Part shown: one piece after another, positions 22,601 to 34,600 of the stretch | Position numbering within the stretch: position 1 is the stretch's first letter | Layout: the number at the start of each line of letters is the position of its first letter | Origin: Diplolepis rosae | Taxonomy: Eukaryota > Arthropoda > Insecta > Hymenoptera > Diplolepididae | Assembly (NCBI GenBank): GCA_030998225.1 | Contig: JAPYXD010000754.1 | Span: 6,448,001 to 6,512,000 of the forward strand | Length of the DNA: 64,000 nucleotides | Direction of reading: 5' to 3' | Notes under the pieces: model-generated | Seen by the model: only the letters and a program-made list of their open reading frames with translations | The model's database searches: none | Told to the model about the DNA's origin: nothing | Made by a program: the position numbers and the translations under genes

Positions 22601-25600
22601 ACAAACCTGCATCTGAGCAGCAGCTTGGAGCAATTTTATCCTAAAGTGATTAGTAGAACTACTATGACTCTTTTCCATATCTTGTCTGAGAGTTTTAACG
22701 TCGTCCCAGGTACAGGCGACTTTCATGAGCCAGTGGAAGTCGTTGTAAATACAGCTGGGGTAAGTTTCGTCGACTTCGATGACTGGTAAGAAGTCCTCGT
22801 TTGTCACAAGGACTTTGTCTTCATGATGAAGGAGACAAGCGAGGAAAACTCCTCGCCTGAGGTTTTTCTGAAATTTACTCGTGGCCGTAAATAATTGTTT
22901 TATAGTCGTTTTCTTCTTGTGATTACGCCTCTGCACAGCTGGAGTCTCTTGCGTGTACTCCGGGCGACGTATGTCCGTGAAGAGGGTGTCTAATTGCTCC
23001 AATCGGCCAGCAAACCTTGGAACTCTTCCGTCAATATCCCGCCAACCTTGAAATTAAATAAATCTTTGAACCTAAACTACTCTTTACATAAATTCTTATC
23101 ATTTTTAATTTTATTTTGAGTTTTTATTTAAGATTAAAATTTAAAAGGTAAACGGCGTGTATTATTAGTACGTTTTTTGGAAAAATTGGTCAAATTCAGA
23201 TGTAATTTATGTATTTAAAGAATTTGAAAATCTTTCTGTGGAAAAAATGACGCTTTCGACTGCGCTGGGATTCGAGCCCAGGTCTTTCGATTGCCGGTCG
23301 ACTGCTCTAACCACTGAGCTACACAGGCGTCCGACATCTCTTTCTCCACAGGAAGATCTCCTTATATCGCCTAGTGGCTCAGCCTTGCGGCTTTAAATGA
23401 TTTCAAATTAATTAGTTGAGTTTGAAATTTTTGTCACTGCCTACATTATCGGAGGATCACTAGTCGCGTATCAGATAGGATACGTTGTCGACAGGTGTCC
23501 TCGTAGACAATTTCAAACTCTTATATCGCAAATAATGCAAATAAATTCAATATTTAAAGAATTTGAAAATCTTTCTGTGGAAAAAATGACGCTTTCGACT
23601 GCGCTGGGATTCGAGCCCGAAAGGAAATTGTCTACGAGGACACCTGTCGACAACGTATCCTATCTGATACGCGACTAGTGATCCTCCGATAATGTAGGCA
23701 GTGACAAAAATTTCAAACTCAACTAATTAATTTGAAATCATTTAAAGCCGCAAGGCTGAGCCACTAGGCGATATAAGGAGATCTTCCTGTGGAGAAAGAG
23801 ATGTCGGACGCCTGTGTAGCTCAGTGGTTAGAGCAGTCGACCGGCAATCGAAAGACCTGGGCTCGAATCCCAGCGCAGTCGAAAGCGTCATTTTTTCCAC
23901 AGAAAGATTTTCAAATTCTTTAAATATTGAATTTATTTGCATTATTTGCGATATAAGAGTTTGAAATTGTCTACGAGGACACCTGTCGACAACGTATCCT
24001 ATCTGATACGCGACTAGTGATCCTCCGATAATGTAGGCAGTGACAAAAATTTCAAACTCAACTAATTAATTTGTAATTTATGTATTTTTTGAACATTCAA
24101 ACCCTCCATTTATATCCTGACAGGGTGCCCACTGGACCGGGAATTATTTTGTTGACCGGGAATTTGTTTTAATTTTGAATAAAAAACGATTTTAATTTGT
24201 TTTTAATGTGTTACATAAAGTGATTTCGAAATTCCCGCCTCATTTTAACAATTACTTTAACAATTGTCCATTTCGTATGATTTTGTGATTTCGGTATACC
24301 AGGAAATATTTCATTTCAGAATATTGAAAATAAGAACATTTTTTGTGTTATTATAAATAACTGGCTTATATCGACCCTCAATAATATTAATAGATAGATG
24401 ATTTTTTTCTTTGGCTTTAGGGTCCAGAAATAATGTAAACTCAGGGTTTCATTTTTTCCTCAAACGTTTCGACTCAGATTGGAGTCCTCATCAGTGAGAT
24501 TTATTTCTATAAAAATACAACGAAAGAAAAGAATAAAGAATTAAAGAATAGAAAATTGCACGTGTGACGGATAAACATTGTGTTGACAAACGATATAAAT
24601 GAATTGTTCTTGTGCACCTATAGAATAGGTCTAACTAAATTTACGAATAAAAAATTGAAAATTGTAACAATTTGCTATAAAAATACATAGGGAAGGGACT
24701 TAAAAAAATTTTTAACACGTGTGACGGATAAAATTATGATAAAATTGCACATGTAAACCATATCATTGGTCCATACTAACTAAATTCGAACAAAAATGAA
24801 TAAAATGTGCCTAATTTCCCTATAGAAAATGCAAAGGGGGCAACATTAAAAATTACACATGTGACGGATAGACATTGTGTTGACAAACGATATAAATGGA
24901 TTGCACTTTTGAAACTATGGAATAGGTCTAACTAAAATTACGTATAAAAAATTTGAAAATTGTACTAAATTTGCTATAAAAAAAATACATAGGGAAGGTA
25001 CTTAAAAAATTTTGAATACGTGTAATGGATAACATTATGATAAAATTGCACATGTAAACCATATAATTGGTCCATACTAACTAAATTCGAACAAAACTAA
25101 ATAAAAAGTGTGCAGAATTTTTCAAATAAATGCAAAGGAAGAACCTTAAAAATTACACATGTGACGGATAGACATTGTGTTGACAACCGATATAAATGGA
25201 TTGCACTTTTGGAACTATAGAATAGGTCAAACTAAATTTACGTATGAAAATTGAAAATTGTGCAAAATTTGCTATAAACATACATAGGGAAGGAACTTAA
25301 AAAATTACACGTTTGACGGATAACATTATGATAAATTGCAGTAACACGGGACGGAAAAACCATTGTGGTAAAAAAAAAAAATTTTATAAAAATTGCACGT
25401 GTGTACTGTAAAATTGGTCTGAATAACTAAATCCACAACAATATAAGCCATATATAATTTGTTCTGTAAAAATACAAGTGGAAGAAACTTAAAAATTGCA
25501 AGAGTGACAATTAAACATTGTGGTAAAAGGGGGAATAAATTCTAAATTTTTCAGCCTCATCAGGAAGTTGTATATAGATACAATTCTTAATTTATTTTAA

Positions 25601-28600
25601 TAAAAACATTAGAAGCTACAAAATAATAATTGAGACTAACCTTCAGTCAGAATGTGAATAGAATTGTATCAAAAAATTCACAATTATCCCGGATTTTTTT
25701 CTTTTTTCGTTTACTGAAGAGACACATATTTATCACCACTGCTGTCAGTAACGTATTTACTTTGGAACTGAGTTATGTTTTAAAAGACTGCTGGAAAGTC
25801 ATAGTGGAGTAAGGGATAAGGAGAGGGTATTTTTTTGAAGTGGTTTAACTTTGCGTGTATAAAAAGGTTGGAAAGATGTGTCCAAGATGATGCAGGAAGC
25901 TGTGACAAAGGAGAACCGCAAATGAGTCAACTGTGGTTCAGACCGTTTCAAATCCTAAGCTAGATGTTGGAGAAAATGTAAATTTTTCTAAGATTAAATT
26001 CTGTTATTTAACAAGGGGAGGTAAAAAACCGATAAGTTTTCTATGTCTGTTCTTTGGTTTACAGCATGAGGATTGCTGGCTATGTGGGTCATTTCCAGTG
26101 TCATTCGTTTTTTATAAAAATTACTTCTATCGAGAATTTTTACATCCTGAAAGTTAAAAGTATGATCATGATGCCACGCATGTTTTGTTAAGGCTGTCCA
26201 TTTGTCAGGGGGATTGTAAACATCTTTGATGTGTTCACGAATTCTATTTTTGAGAGGTCGTTTTGTCGTACCTATGTAATTTGCTGTACAACCAGTGCAG
26301 GGAATGTTGTACACGACGTCTGCGATATCCAGTTTTGAGATGGGATCTTTAGGAGACTTGAACAAATGTGTTAAATTGTTTGTATTACGAGGAGCAATTC
26401 TGATATTAAAGGGTTTTGGACCCGGCAGGTCAAACCCCTAAATATTTGCCTCTTCCCTACGTACAATGACTATCTGAAAAATTGTCGGGTATTTTAAAAC
26501 CCTTTAATATCAGAATTGCTCCTCGTAATACAAACAATTTAACACATTTGTTCAAATCTCCTAAAGATCCCATCTCAAAACTGGATATCGCAGACGTCGT
26601 GTACAACATTCCCTGCACTGGTTGTACAGCAAATTACATAGGTACGACAAAACGACCTCTCAAAAATAGAATTCGTGAACACATCAAAGATATTTACAAT
26701 CCCCTGACAAATGGACAGCCTTAACAAAACATGCGTGGCATCATGATCATACTTTTAACTTTCAGGATGTAAAAATTCTCGATAGAAGTAATTTTTTATA
26801 AAAAACGAATGACACTGGAAATGACCCACATAGCCAGCAATCCTCATGCTGTAAACCAAAGAACAGACATAGAAAACTTATCGGTTTTTACCTCCCCTTG
26901 TTAAATAACAGAATTTAATCTTTAGAAAAATTTACATTTTCTCCAACATCTAGCTTAGGATTTGAAACGGTCTGAACCACAGTTGACTCATTTGCGGTTC
27001 TCCTTTGTCACAGCTTCCTGCATCATCTTGGACACATCTTTCCAACCTTTTTATACACGCAAAGTTAAACCACTTCAAAAAAATACCCTCTCCTTATCCC
27101 TTACTCCACTATGACTTTCCAGCAGTCTTTTAAAACATAACTCAGTTCCAAAGTAAATACGTTACTGACAGCAGTGGTGATAAATATGTGTCTCTTCAGT
27201 AAACGAAAAAAGAAAAAAATCGGGATAATTGTGAATTTTTTGATACAATTCTATTCACATTCTGACTGAAGGTTAGTCTCAATTATTATTTTGTAGCTTC
27301 TAATGTTTTTATTAAAATAAATTAAGAATTGTATCTATATACAACTTCTGATGAGGCTGAAAAATTTAGAATTTATTCCCCCTTTTACCACAATGTTTAA
27401 TTGTCACTCTTGCAATTTTTAAGTTTCTTCCACTTGTATTTTTACAGAACAAATTATATATGGCTTATATTGTTGTGGATTTAGTTATTCAGACCAATTT
27501 TACAGTTCACACGTGCAATTTTTATAAAATTTTTTTTTACCACAATGGTTTTTCCGTCCCGTGTTACTGCAATTTATCATAATGTTATCCGTCAAACGTG
27601 TAATTTTTAAGTTCCTTCCCTATAGTATGTTTATAGCAAATTTTGCACAATTTTCAATTTTCATACGTAAATTTAGTTTGACCTATTCTATAGTTCCAAA
27701 AGTGCAATCCATTTATATCGGTTGTCAACACAATGTCTATCCGTCACATGTGTAATTTTTAAGGTTCTTCCTTTGCATTTATTTGAAAAATTCTGCACAC
27801 TTTTTATTTAGTTTTGTTCGAATTTAGTTAGTATGGACCAATTATATGGTTTACATGTGCAATTTTATCATAATATTATCCATTACACGTATTCAAATTT
27901 TTTAAGTACCTTCCCTATGTATTTTTATAGCAAATTTAGTACAATTTTCAAATTTTTTATACGTAAATTTAGTTAGACCTATTCCATAGTTTCAAAAGTG
28001 CAATCCATTTATATCGTTTGTCAACACAATGTCTATCCGTCACATGTGTAATTTTTAATGTTGCCCCCTTTGCATTTTCTATAGGGAAATTAGGCACATT
28101 TTATTCATTTTTGTTCGAATTTAGTTAGTATGGACCAATGATATGGTTTACATGTGCAATTTTATCATAATTTTATCCGTCACACGTGTTAAAAATTTTT
28201 TAAGTCCCTTCCCTATGTATTTTTATAGCAAATTGTTACAATTTTCAATTTTTTATTCGTAAATTTAGTTAGACCTATTCTATAGGTGCACAAGAACAAT
28301 TCATTTATATCGTTTGTCAACACAATGTTTATCCGTCACACGTGCAATTTTCTATTCTTTAATTCTTTATTCTTTTCTTTCGTTGTATTTTTATAGAAAT
28401 AAATCTCACTGATGAGGACTCCAATCTGAGTCGAAACGTTTGAAAAAATGAAACCCTGAGTTTACATTATTTCTGGACTCCTAAAGCCAAAGAAAAAAAT
28501 CATCTATCTATTAATTTTTGTGTTTTTGAAAAAAAGTTGATGAAAAAATCCAAATTTCCAATACTGGTTTCCGATAGTCAGGGTGGCCGCTGGACCGGGA

Positions 28601-31600
28601 AAATATTTTAAAACTCTAAAAACCCATTGCATTAACTGTTATTCATTGGAAACTATTTTTTTAATGACCGGGAATTATTATTGTCGATGAAAACGGTCAC
28701 CCTGATCCAGTTTGTCATGCACAAAATGTTTTTTTTTGTTTTGAGTTTTCAAAGTATTTTATTACAAGAATATCCTAATTTAGAAACATTCATTTTTCAT
28801 ATTTTTTATATTTTAATCAAAATCACTGATGAGGGCTCCAATCAGAGCCGAAACGTCTAATTATATCAACTTCATCATTAGTGGACTTTAAACCAATTTT
28901 TCAAATAAACATACCAGTATAGTTGTATATTATTATTATTGAAATAAAAATCTTTGAAGCTTGAAAGTATCGATTTGATTTGTAAAACTCAATTTGAATG
29001 TAATTCTTCAGATACGTTTAATAACTTAAGCGTGATTTCAAAATCTCTTAAATGTATGACCTTAAATGTTCTCTCTTGAATATATACATATCAAGTACAT
29101 CAGATGAAGTGACTTTTGCTAGAAGCTAGGATATTCAATGTTAATAGGATCACTTATCTTGCGAGAGACTGAGGTTATCTTATAATTTAGTCGGGTAAAG
29201 TTGATTACACTTACTGCTTGGAGTTATATAAGCTGGAGTAGAAGGTCTGAATCTGCTATAGCCTTTCAAATTTCCGGCAGCTGCCCTAAAATAATACCTT
29301 TGACCTTGGACAAGGCCATCGATTCTACATTCTCTCTGTTTCATGTCTAGAACTTCTCTTTCGCCACAGATAATAGAAAAATCGTCTTTTACGCTCCACT
29401 GCACTTTGAACTTTGTGCAAATTGGAGAATCGTGCAAATCTGATTCTTGAAACTTGGTTGTGACGGATGTCGTGCTAGTGACATCAACTGCTACCAAATA
29501 CGGCATGTCAGGTGGCCCTGAAATTAAGGAATGAAAATATTTACAAATTAAATCATCTAATTAAGATTTTTAACGTTGTTTCTTCAAGAATAAATTTCAC
29601 GTATTATTTATCTATGACTGAAAACTTGAATAGGAATTCATTATTGACATTATTTTGCTTTGTGAAAAGAAGACTCCATCCATAAAAAAATTTTGGTTGA
29701 ATAAAATCGGTTTACTGACTGGATTTGGTTGATTTAAATAAATATCTTTGTTGTATGAACCAAAATTTTAGTTCACCTGATCAAATTTATTTGCTTGAGT
29801 GGACTGAAGCTTTTGGTTGAACAGCTTTGTTAACTTTACAAAATATTATGTTAATGCCACAAAATTATTGGTTGAATTCACCAAAAAAATTATATTAAGG
29901 TTGAACCAACCAAAATTTGATTGATCCAACCAAATATTTTTTGCTTGTGCATACTTCAATCAAATTCTGAATCCAACCAGTGAAATGATAGAAAATAGGG
30001 GACTTTCAATTCAAGTAGCAAGAAAATTAGAAACTTATAATTCGAAAAGCGAAATAATCTGATGCTCATAATTAAAACAAAAAAATATTAGGAATTTATT
30101 AAAACAGTAACAAAGCTTTAAAACTAACAATTCGAACAACAAACACACCAGGAACATTGAAATAAAGTAAAAAATTTTTACACTAAGTTGCAAATAAATG
30201 TATTCAAGTTTTTCGTCAATTTAGTATTGTATGATTACCCGTGCAGAAATTGCCCAACTTGTTCCCAAGTTCCGATCCGGGCCCTATCGGATTTGCCACA
30301 TGTGGCCCGGGTCGGAACCACATCGGATTATGATAGACAAGATTATTTTCAATTTTGTGTTGTGGCCGTGATATTGTAGTGACTATATTGAAATTAAAAT
30401 GCCAAAAGAAAAATGTACATGGTGAATTCGGAAGCACAGAACCGTTAGTGAAATTTCTTATACCCACATTATAGATCAAGGTAAGTTAATTCACTAGATT
30501 CATTACATAAATCATAACATTGTATTGTATTATACTGTTGCATCACTAATCTGAATTTATGAAAAACAATTTTTTGAACCAACTATTTATTGTTATTAAA
30601 CGAAAACCTTTTAAAATTTACTATTTGTAGAAATACAAAATTAGAAGGGGTCATATCTGGGCCAAATCGGGATCGCATTTTACATGCCCAGATCTGGGCC
30701 CGATCGGGTAGAACGTTTTATTACTGGTCTAGTGCTAGACAGATTACCCTATCAGGACCAAATTTTTCCCGACCGAGGTCCAATCGGCGCTCCACCAAAA
30801 TTTCTGCACGGGTAGGGACATTTTTAGAGATTTCGAATTGCAAAAGAGATGGGTGAAAATAGTTTGTCAATTTCAAAAACTTTTTTTATTCTAAAGGGGT
30901 TATATTTCTTATGCAAGGGGTTTTTGGGACATGAAATATTGACGATCTGCGAGCAAAAAAATGTCCAGAAAATTTTATGTCTTTTTATAGGGTAAGGTCG
31001 ATTTTTAAATTTGCTTTAATGGCGCCACTGTGGCGTCGGATTTCATATTAGCTGATTTCCATAAAAAATAATTGTTATTCGAACGACCAAGCAAAGCTCT
31101 TGAGAACTGGGGAAAAATCTGGTATTTTTTATAAGACTTTTTTAGTGTGTCATAGTTAAACCGAAGTTTGGGAGATAAACATAAAATGTAGCATCACTCA
31201 CTTGCTTGATCAAATCCTAGCAACATCTTTCTTAAAGCTCGTGCTCTTCTTTCCCAAAGAGCTAGTTGTTTCTCTTCTGTACTGCCGCCACATCCTGCCA
31301 GATTATTGTGTTGCGTGGAGAAACTTGATCTATGACTCACTGGCTCCAAAAGAGTCGAACCACCACTTCCAGAAGTGCTACCACCAAGTTCTTGAACTCT
31401 ATGTTCAGCCTCTGATAGCAAAGATGCCAAATGACTACCCAAGGACTCCGGCGACTTGACTGGAATGTTAAAATAACAATTTTCTAGTTACATTCTCATC
31501 ATGGATGAGAAGGTATTGGTTTTATGTGAAAAATGACTTTCGAAATTTTCATCAAATCTTTACGTTTTGAGACCCCCTGAGTCAGAAAAAAGGGTTTTTA

Positions 31601-34600
31601 CGAAAGTGTCTGTCTGTCTGTCTGTCTGTCTGTAGGTCGTGTGCGGCATAACTCTCGATAGAATTATCAGATTGAATTGAGCTTTGGTACACTTTATCGG
31701 AGCCGAAAAAGTAAGGACAAGTTCGTTAACCAGCCACATCCAATCAAAATTGAGGGGTTGAGCACTACTTTTGTGTTTTTGAAAATAATTTTTTGAAAAA
31801 ATCAAAAATTTCAATACTGGTTTTAGATAGTGCTCATAAATCTCTAAAAATTATCCTGATAACATTTTTTGATTAAATCAAAATTAGAAATGTTACAGCA
31901 TATTCAAATTCGAAAAAAGTCAATATCAAAATTCCATTTTCAAGTTAAATTATACGAGATACGAAAAAACGTTATGATACAATATTATTGAATAAATAAA
32001 GACCTACAAATTTGAATTGTAACATTTTTTCATAAGATGCATATTTTTCTTTTTAATTAAAAAAAAAACTATTGAAAATCCAAAATTCAATTTTTTGACA
32101 ATAATATTCGAAATACGAAAAAAACGTAAGAATACAAAGTTGTTCGTTTCAAAAATATCTACAAATTTTGTCTCACACAGTTTCTGATAAAACATATATT
32201 TTTCGTTTCAATTCCCAAAAATACGATTAAAATTCAAAAATTCCATTTTTTAGATAAAATATGTGAGATACAAAAAAAACTTTTAGATGAAAAATTATTT
32301 GGATAAATAAGGTCTACACGTTCTTATCAAGAAATTTCTCGACAGGATGTATATTTTAATTTTTTGATTTTTAATATTGAAAAAATTCGATTTTTTTCAC
32401 CAAAATATGTGAGATACGAAATAAGCGTTGTTCTGCAAAATTGTTTTTTTTTTCTTTTATTTGATAACCAATCTTTAAAAGAATAGTAGTTTAGATCAAT
32501 AAAGTGTTCATCATCCTGTGCAATTATATTCTATATCTTTGAATTAACGTTAATATTCAAATTCTATGCAAAAAACTATACACATGTCAACTTTATCAGT
32601 TTTTCTTTTAAATTATTCAAGTTTTAAAAAAATACTTGAGATTTTTCTAAAACAAATTAATTTTTTTTATTTTTTAAAAATTGAATAATAAAATTGGCAT
32701 TTGTAAAGTTTTTCTCTCATAATTAAATTGTGTAAGATTTAAGGATATACAAATTATTTATATAAGTTTTTGAATATTTTATTTTTATAGATTCTATAGT
32801 TTTTGGAACACAACTTTTATCGAATGAAATTGTGCAAAAAGACTGTGTAGTTAATTTAGATCGTTGCTACCTTTTAGAAATTCCAAAATGTCATCACAGG
32901 GAAAATATGTTATATGATAATTATTCGAGTTCTATTTCTGAAACTGTTTGGAAAGATTTAAAGATTTCTAATTCAAAGAACTTTAGATCATTAGCTTATT
33001 TCATTATAATTTTAAATAAAGACCTTCAATTAATTTCATGAATTAGGAACAGTTAATTAAATTCCATTTGCAGGCGGCTCTAATTTACTGCAAATTTTTG
33101 ATTGTGTACATGAATAAATTACATACACATATGCATGAAAATGGCGTCGGTTTTACTGTCAATGCGAGGTTTAAATCCTTCCGTATGACATTTGATACAC
33201 GGCTATCACCTATTGGTCCGATTGTAGTTTGCATAATAAAGACATAAACCACAATGTTTGTTTGAGTTACATAATACATCTACTTACTGCAATGGAATAA
33301 AATATAATATAATAGTTATATATGTTACTAAACCGTTCTTTAAATCTCAAATTTCATCTATACTTTTAAACCATAAATAGAATTTCTAACTCTTGCGTGA
33401 AGAATTTTTCTGTCTTATACACAGAAAAAAATAGTTCAATAAAGATTTATGAGTTGTTCAAAAGTTGAGGATACAGACATTTAAGGAATAGAGTTCTAGA
33501 AAATTTACAGGACTTTTCAGAATAAAATGTGATACTTTCAATAATTTTTCCTCAATTTTCCGCATTTTATTCTAAAAAGTTTTGTAAATTTTCCAAAACT
33601 TTGTTCCGTAAATTTTCCAATACTCTGTTCCGTAAATGCCTGTATCCCCAACTCTTGAACAGTTTTATAAACTTTATTGAACTATTTTTTCCCGTGTAAG
33701 AGCACAATATTGAGGGGTTAGTCTTGGTCGGAATTTTCAGAAGATCGATTTTTGCATTTTTGCATATTTTTATAGTATAACACTTTGAAAATATTCCCCA
33801 TGTGGAAAAATTTCATGGCAGTCTATTGTCTGATCTGGCTCAGGTCTGGCAATGTCCAGACCGGCTAGTCTGGAAGTTCTGGTCTGGCTCTGATCTGGCG
33901 CTGGTCTGCATTCCATGAAAAAAAAGTTTGTAGGTGGCAAACAAAATTTTTTTTACAAGTTTCAAAAAATTCACTAATTAGTGACTAACCAGCCGCATAT
34001 TAGTGGCTGACTAGTGGCTGGCCAGTCGCTGACTAGCGGATGATCGTACAAAAACGTTACAGTTCTGGCCAACCCCAGACCAGGCCTTATAGTCAGCGCC
34101 AGAACTGAAAACCAGACAGTTTGGTCTGGCGCTGGCCAGCGCCATGAAAATTTTCCACACGGGTCTCTCCAAGTTTGAAGTCGATCCAAGCAAAATTGAC
34201 TGAGTTATGTTAGACGAACAAAAGTTTCATCCACATGTAAGCTATACTTAAAACTTTAAATGCGTTTTTCTGGAAACGACGTTTTTTAAATCGGTGATCA
34301 CCATTACTCGAAAATCGCTTAAACTATTCACTTCAAACTTGACAGGCTTCTTTGATATGTAAAAGTGCGGTGTTCAATCGCAGATTTTTTTATGCAAAAC
34401 TTTTTCTTTAATTAACAAAAAACGTGTGATTTTTTTGGCGAAAATCGCACGTTCAAGTTTGACCGGTCACCATTTTGTCAAATTTTTTTTTTATGATAAG
34501 CTACGATCAAGCATCATAGAAACTAATAAATGAAAGAAATAATTTGGAATTTTTAATTTCGAATCACCCATTAAGGAACTGAAATGGTCACCGCAGAACG

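Larger units (their letters stand above)
23201..24087. mobile_element. composite tRNA-derived SINE-like insertion with 16-bp target duplication
   Basis: The 16-mer TGTAATTTATGTATTT flanks the insertion on both sides (23201-23216 and 24072-24087). Between them lie three pieces of a unit of about 338 bp: one full unit in minus orientation, the start of a second minus unit breaking off near 23618, then a full unit in plus orientation. Each full unit carries a tRNA-like 72-mer and a tail containing GATACGCGACTAGTGATCCT. The arrangement is a tandem-then-snapback structure with the junction near 23620. It lies in wake intron 6. Confidence 0.7.
24393..28512. mobile_element. 4.1-kb palindrome of two divergent 5'-truncated Penelope-like elements
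   Basis: Left arm (24393 to about 26415) and right arm (about 26494 to 28512) are inverted copies with few differences, separated by a spacer of about 78 bp. Each arm, read outward, has a GIY-YIG endonuclease remnant, a 3' noncoding region of tandem repeats about 150-158 bp long (GTGACGGATAnACATT words), and an outer end with a hammerhead motif and CTTTAGGGTCCAG. Coding strand and ribozyme strand agree in each arm. The whole lies in wake intron 6. Palindromic or pseudo-LTR arrangements are known for Penelope-like elements. Confidence 0.8.

Noticed and set aside
23810..23881. Functional nuclear tRNA gene
   Set aside because: Three copies all lie inside repeat units with target duplications; base 33 is C and the acceptor stem has a mismatch.
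23742..23942. 66-codon minus-strand frame
   Set aside because: It runs through the tRNA-like part of the SINE unit and has no protein similarity that can be seen.
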